Below are positions 23,491 to 31,965 of a DNA stretch of 64,000 nucleotides, one piece after another; the stretch's first letter is position 1, and the number at the start of each line of letters is the position of its first letter. The notes below the pieces were generated by a model that saw only the letters and a program-made list of their open reading frames with translations, did not search any database and was not told the DNA's origin. A program made the translations under genes and the position numbers. Origin of the DNA: CAXNKG01 sp964202965 (lineage in GTDB: Bacteria; Acidobacteriota; Vicinamibacteria; Vicinamibacterales; UBA2999); NCBI GenBank assembly GCA_964202965.1, contig CAXNKG010000008.1, forward strand, positions 1 through 64,000. Direction: 5' to 3'.

Positions 23491-24075
23491 GTGGGGGTGC
23501 AGGTGGATTCGGAGCTCGGCGCGCTGATTGCGCGGCTGGACGCCGCCGTGGGCGATGTCGATCCCGACGCGATCGTCCACCGGGTGAAGGCCGCACTGCA
23601 GGCGGCGCTTCGCGCCGGCGAGCTCGAGCTTCCCGCGCGCTTTCGCCGCACGCGTCCGGATGCGTACGCGCGGCGCCTGCTCCATCGCGATCCCGAAGGG
23701 CGCTACACGGCGGTCGTGATGACCTGGGGCCCGGGCCAGGGCACGTCGCTTCACGATCATTCCGGCCTCTGGTGCGTCGATTGCGTCGTCGAGGGCGAGA
23801 TCGCTGTCACCCAGTACGACCTGTCGTCCGGCGCCGGCGAGGGTGAGGGCGGCGTGTATGCCTTTGCGCCGCAAACGCACGTGACCGCGTCGCGCGGCGA
23901 GGCTGGCTGCCTCATTCCGCCCTTCGAGTACCACACCCTCAGGAACGCCAGCGCGGACCGGACATCCGTCACGCTGCACGTCTACGGCGGCGAGATGTCC
24001 CAGTGCCACGTGTTCGAGCCGGCGGGCGACGCCACGTATCGGCGCGTTACCCGCGACCTGTCCTACGACGAGTGA
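23491..24075 (+). CDS. Cysteine dioxygenase-type cupin (thiol dioxygenase)
   Basis: The product of about 194 residues matches the cysteine dioxygenase/thiol dioxygenase cupin family. Iron ligands are in 'TSLHDHSGLWCVDCVVEGEI' (two His) and a later 'PQTHVTA' or 'FEYHTLRN' His. The family oxidises small thiols such as cysteine or 3-mercaptopropionate to sulfinates. GTG at 23491 is taken as the start; GTGs at 23497 and 23503 are also possible, and no clear ribosome site is visible. The start lies 15 bp from the divergent monooxygenase start. Confidence 0.8.
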   Translation: MGVQVDSELGALIARLDAAVGDVDPDAIVHRVKAALQAALRAGELELPARFRRTRPDAYARRLLHRDPEGRYTAVVMTWGPGQGTSLHDHSGLWCVDCVVEGEIAVTQYDLSSGAGEGEGGVYAFAPQTHVTASRGEAGCLIPPFEYHTLRNASADRTSVTLHVYGGEMSQCHVFEPAGDATYRRVTRDLSYDE

Positions 24076-24079
24076 TCCG

Positions 24080-26344
24080 TTGACGTCCCTGCAGGGTTTC
24101 CGAGCCTTCGTCCTCCTCGTCTGTCTGTCGTTCACCGCCTCCGCTGCAGCTGCCCAGGATCTGCCGTTTGCGATCGAGGGCCCGCAGGCGCCTCCGCCGC
24201 CGGGGGTCGTCGCCCGCGACGCCGAAGGCCGGACGACCATCAGGGCCACCCGCCTGGCCGCGCCGCTGCGGCTCGACGGCGCGCTGGACGAGGCGATCTA
24301 CCGGGACGTGCCCGCGGTCGGAGGATTCGTCCAGGTCGAGCCACGGGCGGGCGAGCCGGCGACCGAGCAGACCGAGATCTGGCTGTCCTTTGACGACGAG
24401 CACTTCTACATCACGCTGCGCTGCTGGGACAGCGCCCCCGAGCGGCGCGTGTCAACTGAAATGCGCCGCGACGTCACGAACTACATCAACGGCAACGACA
24501 TCGTGAACATCTTCATCGATCCGTTCTACGACCGCCGGAACGGGCTCTCGTTTACGCTGAATGCGATCGGCTCGCGCAACGACGGCCAGCAGATTGGCAA
24601 CCAGTACAACTCGGACTGGAACCCAATCTGGGATCACGCGACGGGTGAGTTCGATGGCGGATGGACGATCGAGATGGCGCTGCCGTTCCGGTCGCTCCGA
24701 TACCGGCCCGGCCGCGTGCAGATCTGGGGCCTGAACGTCCTGCGGGTCATCCGGTGGAAGAACGAGATGTCCCTCCTGTCGCCCGTGCCGCCCGGCCGTG
24801 GGCTCAACAGCGCCCAATACTCGCCGCTCACCGCGACCGTCGTCGGGATCGAGGCGCCGGCGACGTCGCGCAACCTCGACATCAAGCCGTTCGCCGTATC
24901 GTCGTCGACGACGAACCGGGCGGCGGGCGTGTCGAATGACATCGACGGCGATGCCGGTCTCGACGTCAAGTACGCCTTCACGCAGAACCTGGTTGCCGAT
25001 CTGACCTACAACACCGACTTCGCGCAGGTCGAGGCTGATGAACAGCAGGTGAACCTGACGCGGTTCAGCCTGTTCTTCCCGGAGAAGCGCGAGTTCTTCC
25101 TGGAGAACCGCGATACGTTCGCGTTCGGCGGTGTTGGCGGCGGCGGGTTCGGCGGCGGAGGCGACGCGCCGGTGCTCTTCTACAGCCGGCGTATCGGGCT
25201 CGACAGCGGTCTGCCCGTTCCGATCGAAGCGGGCGGCAGGGTGACCGGCCGGATCGGCGCATTCAACGTGGGCATCCTGAACATCCAGACCGACGACGTG
25301 CCGGCATCCGGTAGGCGCGGGACGAATTTCTCGGTCGTGCGGCTCAAGCGCGACATTCTGCGGCAGAGCAGCGTCGGTGCCATGGCGACACGGCGCACGA
25401 TCAGCACAGCCGCCCCCGGCGACAACCTGTCGTACGGCGTGGACGGCACGTTCAACTTCTTCAACGATCTCGCCATCAACACCTACTGGGCCCGCACGCA
25501 GACCGGCGGGCGGCGCGGTGACGACGTCAGCTATCGCGCGCAGTTCGACTTGCGCGGGGACCGGTATGGCGCGCAGCTCGAACGGATGCTCGTCGGGCGG
25601 AACTTCAATCCGGAGATGGGGTTCGTGCGCCGGGCGGACACGCGGCGGACGCTCGCCGAATTCCGATTCAGCCCGCGCCCGCGTGCGATGCCGTCGGTCC
25701 GCCGGTTCTGGTGGCTCGGGTCCCTCGATTATTTCGAGACGGCCGCCGGGCAGATCGAATCACGCGAGCAGACGGGGGAGTTCGCGATCGAGTTCTCGAA
25801 CGCGAATCGATTCAGTCTGACGCTCACCGACGTGTACGAGTTCGTCCCGCGCCCCTTCCGAATCGGCGGCGGCGTGACACTGCCGGTCGCCGGCTACGGC
25901 TGGCAGAACGCGCGGGTCGGCTACAACGTCAGCCCGCAGCGGCGCATGGCGGCCAACCTGGCGGTGGAGTACGGCACCTTCTACAGCGGCCACCGCACCG
26001 CGTTCTCGGCGAGCCGCGGGCGAGTGGCCTTCGGGCCGCACTTCGCCGCGGAACCGAATTACTCGTTGAACCGCATCGACCTCGCGCAAGGCGAGTTCAC
26101 CACGCATCTCGTCGGGTCGAGGTTCATTGCGACGATGACGCCGCGGATGTTCGTGAGCGCGCTGGTCCAGTACAACACCAGCATCAACTCCGCTTCGGCC
26201 AACGTCAGGCTGCGGTGGGAATATCAGCCCGGCAGCGAGCTGTTCGTCGTCTATAACGACGATCGGAATACGCGCCTCAGCGGGTTTCCCCAGCTCACGA
26301 CGCGCTCGTTCATCGTGAAGGTAAACCGGCTGCTCCGGTTCTAG
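24080..26344 (+). CDS. DUF5916 outer-membrane protein with CBM9-like N-terminal domain
   Basis: The 754-residue product starts at TTG and has a signal peptide. A CBM9-like domain follows (about residues 55-240: 'LRLDGALDEAIYRDVPAV', 'WDSAPERRVSTEMRRD', 'WTIEMALPFRSLRY'), then a DUF5916 beta-barrel domain ('NTDFAQVEADEQQVNLTRFSLFFPEKREFFLENRDTFAF'). It ends in Phe (VNRLLRF), typical of outer-membrane barrels. The role is not established; these proteins often accompany TonB receptors and peptidases. It overlaps the convergent toxin gene by 4 bp. A frameshifted paralogue lies at 60273-62493. Confidence 0.88.
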   Translation: MTSLQGFRAFVLLVCLSFTASAAAAQDLPFAIEGPQAPPPPGVVARDAEGRTTIRATRLAAPLRLDGALDEAIYRDVPAVGGFVQVEPRAGEPATEQTEIWLSFDDEHFYITLRCWDSAPERRVSTEMRRDVTNYINGNDIVNIFIDPFYDRRNGLSFTLNAIGSRNDGQQIGNQYNSDWNPIWDHATGEFDGGWTIEMALPFRSLRYRPGRVQIWGLNVLRVIRWKNEMSLLSPVPPGRGLNSAQYSPLTATVVGIEAPATSRNLDIKPFAVSSSTTNRAAGVSNDIDGDAGLDVKYAFTQNLVADLTYNTDFAQVEADEQQVNLTRFSLFFPEKREFFLENRDTFAFGGVGGGGFGGGGDAPVLFYSRRIGLDSGLPVPIEAGGRVTGRIGAFNVGILNIQTDDVPASGRRGTNFSVVRLKRDILRQSSVGAMATRRTISTAAPGDNLSYGVDGTFNFFNDLAINTYWARTQTGGRRGDDVSYRAQFDLRGDRYGAQLERMLVGRNFNPEMGFVRRADTRRTLAEFRFSPRPRAMPSVRRFWWLGSLDYFETAAGQIESREQTGEFAIEFSNANRFSLTLTDVYEFVPRPFRIGGGVTLPVAGYGWQNARVGYNVSPQRRMAANLAVEYGTFYSGHRTAFSASRGRVAFGPHFAAEPNYSLNRIDLAQGEFTTHLVGSRFIATMTPRMFVSALVQYNTSINSASANVRLRWEYQPGSELFVVYNDDRNTRLSGFPQLTTRSFIVKVNRLLRF

Positions 26345-26688
26345 CTGCCCAGACCGAAGAAGAGCTCGATCCCCTGGTCGATGCTCGCGAGTTCCGAACG
26401 CGAGACTTGCCCAAACATCCGGCGGATTCGGCGCTTGTCGATTGATCGAATGTGATCGACTAGAGCAAACGACGGCTTCGCGAGCCCGCTGCTTCCCGGT
26501 GCGAGAGCCGGATACAGCGCACCGACGCCGGCCGTTCCGGTCACAGGCACAACGGCGATGAGAGGGAACCGCTGGTCAGCATTCACGGCGGGATCACTCA
26601 CAGCAACGCAGGGTCTCACGCCTCGTTGCTCGTGGCCTACCGTTGGATCTAGTTCGACCAGAACGACCGTGCCCCGTTCGACCGTCAC
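26341..26688 (-). CDS. mazF: MazF/PemK-family toxin endoribonuclease
   Basis: The 115-residue SH3-barrel toxin has the family signature 'RGTVVLVELDPTVGHEQRGVRPCVAVS', then 'PLIAVVPVTGT', 'LAKPSFALVDHIRSIDKRRI' and 'SELASIDQGIELFFGL'. MazF-type enzymes cut mRNA at short sequences. It is translated from an ATG overlapping the antitoxin stop by 4 bp, the usual coupling in such modules. Confidence 0.9.
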   Translation of the reverse strand: MTVERGTVVLVELDPTVGHEQRGVRPCVAVSDPAVNADQRFPLIAVVPVTGTAGVGALYPALAPGSSGLAKPSFALVDHIRSIDKRRIRRMFGQVSRSELASIDQGIELFFGLGS

Positions 26689-26987
26689 GCGGGTTCCTTG
26701 ACCCAGCCCTCTCCTTCGACCCAGCGAACGGCCGTGCCGCCGGACGGATCCAGGAGCCCTTCATCGTCTGGCAACTCAGAGGTCCAATCAGCCAATCCGA
26801 CGTCAACCGACTGGGTCGTTTCCGGATGAGGGCTTCGCAGCGACTCCAGGAGCGCAGCGCGACGTCGACGGGTGACCTCATGCTGCACGGCTTCAGCGAT
26901 GAAGCGGCTTCGGTTCCGCTCAAGCTGGTCCACTTCCTCAAGGAGATCCGCAGGCAGCGTTATGGTGACTCGTCCGGTAGCTGGCAT
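26685..26987 (-). CDS. RHH-type antitoxin partner of MazF
   Basis: The 100-residue protein starts with an RHH domain ('GRVTITLPADLLEEVDQLERNRSRFIAEAVQHEVTRRRR') and ends with an acidic, Trp-containing tail expected to bind the toxin ('ADWTSELPDDEGLLDPSG'). The ATG at 26987 starts at the DNA-binding strand; the longer frame to 27140 is not needed. It overlaps mazF by 4 bp. AT-rich operator-like repeats lie immediately upstream. Confidence 0.85.
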   Translation of the reverse strand: MPATGRVTITLPADLLEEVDQLERNRSRFIAEAVQHEVTRRRRAALLESLRSPHPETTQSVDVGLADWTSELPDDEGLLDPSGGTAVRWVEGEGWVKEPA

Positions 26988-26993
26988 AACGAT

Positions 26994-27028
26994 AGTATGA
27001 CGTAAAGTATGATCATACTCAAGTATGT
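26994..27028. promoter_or_regulatory. Operator/promoter candidate of the MazEF module
   Basis: AGTATGATCATACT at 27006-27019 is a perfect 14-bp palindrome, flanked by further AGTATG copies at 26994-26999 and 27022-27027. The region is strikingly AT-rich for this genome and lies 7-41 bp upstream of the antitoxin ATG, where an RHH antitoxin would autoregulate. Confidence 0.6.
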
Positions 27029-27096
27029 ATGCCACATTCTCAACACGTCCGCCGAACAAGGTCGACTTTCGAGGACGCTCGACGGATGGATGTTGG

Positions 27097-27495
27097 TTAG
27101 TCGACGGTTTCGCCGGCCTTATCGCCCCACGAGAATCCATCGGCCGCGCGCTTCAGTGTGAGCATGCGGATGCGGCGATCGGCCGGGTTCCGCCCGGGAT
27201 TGCCCAGAATCCAGACGACATCGCCGACTTTGAGGGTGTCGCGGCTGATGCCCTGGCCGCCGAGCTGGCCGGCGGCGCCCCATTCAATCGACCACCGCTG
27301 CTCCCGGCCGTTCGCGTCGGGTGCCATCACGTGTACGAAGGAGTGGGGGTTCCGGAACTGGAACTGAATCAGCTTCCCCTCGACGGTGACCATCTTGCTC
27401 TCGTCGTAGGTGGCCGCGAACGAGTGGTGGGCGTGTGTGCCGGCGGTGGCAGCGGCGACGGTGAGGGCGAGCGCGATGGCGAACCTGGCGTGCAT
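27097..27495 (-). CDS. Secreted DUF6152 family protein
   Basis: The 132-residue product has a signal peptide ending before 'HAHHSFAATYD', then the DUF6152 fold: 'KMVTVEGKLIQFQFRNPHSFVHVMAPD', 'WSIEWGAAGQLGGQGISRDTLKVGDVVWILGNPGRNP', 'RIRMLTLKRAADGFSWG'. It is clearly paralogous to the protein at 59091-59492. The function is unknown; the family is common in acidobacterial clusters of secreted enzymes. It diverges from the amidohydrolase gene at 27535 with a 39-bp gap. Confidence 0.88.
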   Translation of the reverse strand: MHARFAIALALTVAAATAGTHAHHSFAATYDESKMVTVEGKLIQFQFRNPHSFVHVMAPDANGREQRWSIEWGAAGQLGGQGISRDTLKVGDVVWILGNPGRNPADRRIRMLTLKRAADGFSWGDKAGETVD

Positions 27496-27534
27496 TCCTG
27501 CCTCCGGACCATTTGCAGGATAATCCCACTTCTG

Positions 27535-28737
27535 ATGCGTCTGCAACGAGTGGCACGGCTGCTCGCCCTCCTCGGGGTCGTCCTGGCCGGCGCCGCGGCC
27601 GATGCCGTGGCCCAGGACCTTGCCATCACCAACGCGCGGATCATCGTCGGCACCGGCCAGGTGATCGAGCGTGGGTCGGTCGTGGTCCGGAGCGGCCGGA
27701 TCGTGTCGGTCGGTGCCGCGGCAGCGCCCGCGGGCGGCACCACCATCGACGCCCGGGGCATGACGGTCATGCCCGGGTTCATCGACGCGCATCGGCACAT
27801 CATGCCTGGCGATACCGGCCAATGGTTCAAAGAGCAGGCTACGGTGCGCCTCCAGGAATTTCTCGAGGCGGGCTATACGACGCTGCTGTCAGGCGGCGGA
27901 CCCGTCCCGGGCATCGTCGAACTGAAAGAGCGCATCGAGAAGGGCGTGCTCAAGGGACCGCGGATCATCACGTCCGGCCGCGCCGACCCCGCGAATTTCA
28001 AGACGCCTGCGGCCGCCAGGGAGCAGGTGCAGGCGCTGGCGAAGGCCCGCGTCGAGATCATCAAGGCTGCGATCAGCCCTGCGGCGGAGGCGTGGGAGAC
28101 CGAGGTGCTCGCCGCGATCGTGGACGAGGGGCGGAAGCACACGCTTGACGTGATGGTGCACGCCGTCAGTCCGAAGGCGACGGTTGCCGCGGTGAAGGCG
28201 GGGGCGCAGAAACTCGTGCACACGCCGCATTTCGGATGGCTGACCGACGTGGAGGCGCGCATGATCCGCGATGCGGGTGTCGAGGTGCTCTCGTGCGCCG
28301 GGTTCGGCGTCCCGGTCTTCGGCGTCTTCAACCAGAACAACGTGCCGACATTCCGCGACGGCAAGCCGTGGCCTGACGCGATTCTCGACGGCCAGGGAAG
28401 AGGACGTGAGGCGGGCGAGAAGATCGTCAACGCACGCACGCTGTGGGATGCCGGCGTGACGTACGGGTTCGGCACCGATACGGGCTATCACCCGCGCGAG
28501 GGGCTCGCGCACGAGCTGCGCACGCTCAACGTGATGTTCTCGCCGCAGGATCTCATCAGGCTGATGGGGCCGAACACGGCGGCCTTCCTCGACAGGGGCG
28601 CGGATCTGGGGACGCTCGAGGCCGGCAAGCTCGCTGACATCGTCATGCTGGAGGGAAACCCGCTCGAGGGGTACTGGCATCTGCTGAATCCACGCGTCGT
28701 GATCAAAGGTGGTGTGGTCATGGTGGACAAGAGGTGA
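27535..28737 (+). CDS. Secreted amidohydrolase (imidazolonepropionase/prolidase-like)
   Basis: The 400-residue metal-dependent hydrolase has a signal peptide (cleavage near 'DAVAQ'). The TIM-barrel amidohydrolase motifs are 'VMPGFIDAHRH' (HxH-type metal site), 'IIKAAIS', 'VMVHAVS', 'LVHTPHFGW' and 'GFGTDTGY', with the composite beta-domain rejoining at 'EAGKLADIVMLEGNPLEGYWHL'. The substrate is unknown; relatives act on cyclic amides and Xaa-Pro dipeptides. Its stop overlaps a GTG of the next amidohydrolase gene, so the two are coupled. Confidence 0.9.
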   Translation: MRLQRVARLLALLGVVLAGAAADAVAQDLAITNARIIVGTGQVIERGSVVVRSGRIVSVGAAAAPAGGTTIDARGMTVMPGFIDAHRHIMPGDTGQWFKEQATVRLQEFLEAGYTTLLSGGGPVPGIVELKERIEKGVLKGPRIITSGRADPANFKTPAAAREQVQALAKARVEIIKAAISPAAEAWETEVLAAIVDEGRKHTLDVMVHAVSPKATVAAVKAGAQKLVHTPHFGWLTDVEARMIRDAGVEVLSCAGFGVPVFGVFNQNNVPTFRDGKPWPDAILDGQGRGREAGEKIVNARTLWDAGVTYGFGTDTGYHPREGLAHELRTLNVMFSPQDLIRLMGPNTAAFLDRGADLGTLEAGKLADIVMLEGNPLEGYWHLLNPRVVIKGGVVMVDKR

Positions 28738-28742
28738 GGACC

Positions 28743-30338
28743 ATGCGCGCCCTCGCGCTGCTCGTCGCGCTGGCCCTGCCTGCGCCCCGCCTGTTCGCTC
28801 AGGCGCCCGCGCCCGATCTCATATTCACCAATGGGAAGATCGTCACCGTCGACGAGCGGTTCACGATCGCCCAGGCGCTTGCCGTGCGGGGCGATCGTAT
28901 CGTCGCCGTCGGCTCCAACCAGGACATCGGACGCCTCGCCGGACCGTCGACGCGGCGTGTGGACTTGCGTGGACGTACCGTGCTGCCTGGTCTCATCGAC
29001 AACCACATGCACCTGCTTCGGTACGGCACCACATGGAAGTACGAGGTGCGGCTGGATGGGGTCGAGACCCGCCGGGAGGCCCTGGCTCTCCTGCGCGCGC
29101 GGGCGCAGACGCTGAAACCGGGCGAGTGGATCTACACGCTGGGTGGGTGGGCGCTCGAACAGTTCGCCGACGATCCGAAGCCGTTCAGGCGGCAGGAGCT
29201 CGATGCGGTCGCGCCAGCAAACCCAGTGTTCCTGCAGGCGTCGTACTACGAGGCGTTCCTGAACAGCCGCGCGATCGAGCAGATGGGCGTGCAGTCCGCG
29301 ACGGGGCACGTCGACGAGAATGCGTTCCGGCCGCTCGTGGAGAAGCTTCCCGTTGCGACCGGGGCCGAGCTGGAGGCGAGCACGCTCGGGATGATCCGTG
29401 AGCTCAATCGGTCCGGCCTCACGGCATTCGGCAGCGCCGGATGCGAGACGGAGCTGCTCGATCGGTATCGCGGGTGGGCCGATCGAGGGCAATTGCACAT
29501 CCGCGTGTTCTGCATCACGACCCCAGGTGGCAACGTCGACCAGTTGGTGGCCCGGACTCCCGACATGAAGGTCTTTCAGGGCGATGCGTGGGTCGACCAC
29601 ATCGCCTTCGGCGAGAACTTCGGCGCCCTGTCGGACCCGATGTTCCGTCACCGGCCCCCGGCGAGTCCATCTGATCTGGCGACATGGCGACGGATCGTCA
29701 CCGAGGTGGCCAAGGCGGGCCTGCCGCTCCACGTCCACACGAATTTCACGGAGACGATCGACGCGTTTCTCGATCAGATCGAGGTGGTGAATCGGGACTA
29801 TCCGGTCCGCAACCTTCGCTGGGTTCTGGCGCATTTCAACGAGCCGAACGCCACGCAACTGGAGCGGATGAAGCGGCTTGGCCTGTATGCCGCGGTGCAT
29901 CCGTGGGCCGTCATCAACGGCGGGATCAACGTGCGGCAGTTCGGCGAGGCCGCGTACGGGATGGCGCCCCTCGCCACCATCCAGAAGAGCGGGATCACCT
30001 GGGGCTTCGGCAGCGACGGCAGCCGTGCCAATCAGATCCTGCCGTTCGAAACCCTGGGCTGGGCGGTCACGGGAAAGATGGTTGGCGGCCGCACCGTCCT
30101 GCGCCAACCCATCGGCCGTGAGGACGCGTTGATTGCGCACACGCGGAAGAACGCGTATTTCGTGTTTCGCGAGGACGATCTGGGATCGATCGAAGTGGGA
30201 AAGCTCGCGGATCTGATTGCCATCGACCGCGACTATCTGACGGTCCCGGCGGAGCAGATCAAGGACATCAAGGTCACGATGACCGTCGTAGGCGGGCGCG
30301 TCGTTTATGACGCAGCCGCACCCGCGGGTACCAAGTAG
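28743..30338 (+). CDS. Secreted amidohydrolase (YtcJ/Amidohydro_3 type)
   Basis: The product of about 531 residues has a signal peptide and the Amidohydro_3 layout: 'LIFTNGKIVTVDE', 'LPGLIDNHMHLLRYG', 'VLAHFNEPN', 'FGSDGSRANQ' and 'VGKLADLIAIDRDYLTVPAEQIKDIKV'. It resembles the enzyme at 51574, with which it shares the 'LAGPSTR' segment. The ATG at 28743 follows a good GAGGTGAGGA ribosome site; GTG at 28734 is the alternative. Its substrate is unknown. It is cotranscribed with the upstream amidohydrolase. Confidence 0.88.
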   Translation: MRALALLVALALPAPRLFAQAPAPDLIFTNGKIVTVDERFTIAQALAVRGDRIVAVGSNQDIGRLAGPSTRRVDLRGRTVLPGLIDNHMHLLRYGTTWKYEVRLDGVETRREALALLRARAQTLKPGEWIYTLGGWALEQFADDPKPFRRQELDAVAPANPVFLQASYYEAFLNSRAIEQMGVQSATGHVDENAFRPLVEKLPVATGAELEASTLGMIRELNRSGLTAFGSAGCETELLDRYRGWADRGQLHIRVFCITTPGGNVDQLVARTPDMKVFQGDAWVDHIAFGENFGALSDPMFRHRPPASPSDLATWRRIVTEVAKAGLPLHVHTNFTETIDAFLDQIEVVNRDYPVRNLRWVLAHFNEPNATQLERMKRLGLYAAVHPWAVINGGINVRQFGEAAYGMAPLATIQKSGITWGFGSDGSRANQILPFETLGWAVTGKMVGGRTVLRQPIGREDALIAHTRKNAYFVFREDDLGSIEVGKLADLIAIDRDYLTVPAEQIKDIKVTMTVVGGRVVYDAAAPAGTK

Positions 30339-30383
30339 GGCGGCTCCGGTCCGAGGCTGAATGCCTCGAGGCCCGGACCCGCC
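30337..30383. repeat. GC-rich imperfect hairpin between operon genes
   Basis: GGGCGG...CCGGTCCGAGGC pairs with GCCTCGAGGCCCGGACCCGCC, giving a long stem broken by a few mismatches and closed by TGAAT. The arms share GGGCGG/CCCGCC with the dispersed REP-like family. It lies between the amidohydrolase stop and the dehydrogenase ribosome site. Confidence 0.55.
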
Positions 30384-30394
30384 GAAGGAGACTC

Positions 30395-31921
30395 ATGCGC
30401 GCGAAATCCATCGTTCTCGCTCTCGTTGCCATCGGCGCCGGCGGTATCGTGGCGGCGCAAGTCACGACCAATCCTCTGTCGACCCCCATCCCCAAACGGG
30501 GCTTGAGCGTGCAGATCGAGGATTACGCGCGGCTACCCGACTCGCGCGAGATTCGCCCGAAGAGCGAAGACGTCACGCAATCGGGGTACGCCCGGGTGAG
30601 CTTCGTGAAGGATCTGCCGGACGGCCGCCGCTTCGTGAACGACTCGCGCGGCGTGATGTTCCTGATTGGCGGGGACCGCAAGCCGCAGGTGTACTGGGAG
30701 TTCCACAAGGAAGTCCCGTTCGGGGTGTACAACCGCCTCGAGAGCGGCTTCATCAGCTTCGAGTTCCATCCGGAATTCGCGAAGAACGGCCTGATCTACA
30801 CCGTGCACAGCGAACGGGCTCCCGGCAACCCCGCGAAGCCGACGTTCATCCCGCCAGGGTTCGCGCCAGAGGAAGTCACGTATCACAACGTGATCTCCGA
30901 ATGGCGCGTGACCAACCCGGCAGCGACGACGTTTGCAGGGACCCGGCGCGAACTGCTCCGCGTCGCGCACATTGTGGACAGTCTCACGCATCCGATGGGA
31001 TTCGCCGGCTTCAATCCGACAGCGAAGCCGGGGAGTGAGGACTACGGCCTGATCTACACGAGCGGCAGCGACCTGGGATTCAGCAACGGCCAGGGCCCGA
31101 AGGCCAACAATCCGAGCACCACGCAGCGGCTGGATTCGGTCATCGGCGCGATCCTGCGCTTCGATCCGCGCAGTCCGTCGGTCTCTGGCGGGATGAAGGG
31201 GCTTGGCGACTACACCATTCCGCCAACCAATAGATTCGCCGCCGACGGCGACCCGAAGTCGCTCGGCGAGATCTATGCCTACGGGTTCCGCAACGCGCAT
31301 CGCCTGTCGTGGGATCCGGCCGACGGCACCATGTTCGCCGCCGACATCGGCATGAGCCAGATCGAGGAAGTGAACATCGTCCGCAATGGCGGCAACTACG
31401 GCTGGATGAAGCGTGAAGGGTACTGGGAGAACGGCATGATCCGTCCCGGCGGGGCGCTCAATCAGCTGTATCCGCTGCCCGCCGAGGTGCTGGATGGGCG
31501 TCAGAAGGATGAGTTCCTCTATCCGGTCGCCATCTATGACCACGACGAAGGCCTGGCCATCACCGCCGGCTTCCCGTACCACGGCCGCATAGAGGCGCTG
31601 AGAGGGAAGTTCGTGTTCGGCGACATCGCCAGGGGCCGGCTGTTTGCCTCGGACCTCGCGGCGATGAAGAAAGCCGACGACGGCATTCCGCAGACGGTGG
31701 CGCCGGTGGAAGAGGTGCAGCTGTACCTGCGCGATGACGCGAACAACCGTGAGTTCGTCACGCTCAGGCAGTTGATTGAGACCACGCTCGGCGCGCCGGT
31801 CGTACGCGCCGACCTGCATCTGAGCATCAGCCGAGACGGCGAGTTGTTCGTCACCTCGCGGCAGGACGGGACGATCCGGATACTCGTGCCCGATGGAGAG
31901 GGATTGTTCCGCGCCAATTAA
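30395..31921 (+). CDS. Secreted PQQ-dependent sugar dehydrogenase-like propeller (GSDH family)
   Basis: The 508-residue product has a signal peptide (cut near 'GIVAAQ') and the six-bladed glucose/sorbosone dehydrogenase fold: 'GFISFEFHPEFAKNGLIYTVHSE', 'GFNPTAKPGSEDYGLIYTSGSD', 'GAILRFDPR', 'GFRNAHRLSWDPADGTMFAADIGMSQIEEVNIVRNGGNYGW' and 'YHGRIEALRGKFVFGDI'. The 'GFRNAHRLSWDP' blade is the strongest family marker. It would oxidise a sugar or alcohol in the periplasm using PQQ. GAAGGAGA precedes the ATG. No PQQ synthesis genes are nearby. Confidence 0.88.
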   Translation: MRAKSIVLALVAIGAGGIVAAQVTTNPLSTPIPKRGLSVQIEDYARLPDSREIRPKSEDVTQSGYARVSFVKDLPDGRRFVNDSRGVMFLIGGDRKPQVYWEFHKEVPFGVYNRLESGFISFEFHPEFAKNGLIYTVHSERAPGNPAKPTFIPPGFAPEEVTYHNVISEWRVTNPAATTFAGTRRELLRVAHIVDSLTHPMGFAGFNPTAKPGSEDYGLIYTSGSDLGFSNGQGPKANNPSTTQRLDSVIGAILRFDPRSPSVSGGMKGLGDYTIPPTNRFAADGDPKSLGEIYAYGFRNAHRLSWDPADGTMFAADIGMSQIEEVNIVRNGGNYGWMKREGYWENGMIRPGGALNQLYPLPAEVLDGRQKDEFLYPVAIYDHDEGLAITAGFPYHGRIEALRGKFVFGDIARGRLFASDLAAMKKADDGIPQTVAPVEEVQLYLRDDANNREFVTLRQLIETTLGAPVVRADLHLSISRDGELFVTSRQDGTIRILVPDGEGLFRAN

Positions 31922-31953
31922 ATGGGGTCGGGGGTCATTTAATGAGGACACTC
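31917..31953. repeat. 37-bp repeat carrying ATTAAAT/ATTTAAT inverted ends, copy 1
   Basis: The element has ATTAAAT at its left edge, GGGGTCGGGGGTC in the centre and ATTTAAT, followed by GAGGACACTC. A second copy at 41206-41242 differs at one base. Here it overlaps the end of the dehydrogenase gene and stops 12 bp before the TonB receptor start. Both copies sit directly upstream of genes for exported proteins. Confidence 0.8.
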
Positions 31954-31965
31954 GCAGGAGGATTC

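Noticed and set aside
20922..24075. A complete nicotinate degradation pathway
   Set aside because: Only a NicC-like enzyme and an importer are seen; no 2,5-dihydroxypyridine dioxygenase, maleamate amidase or maleate isomerase gene was found.
27025..27534. N-terminal extension of the amidohydrolase at 27535
   Set aside because: The extension is the antisense of the DUF6152 gene, and the internal ATG starts a proper signal peptide.
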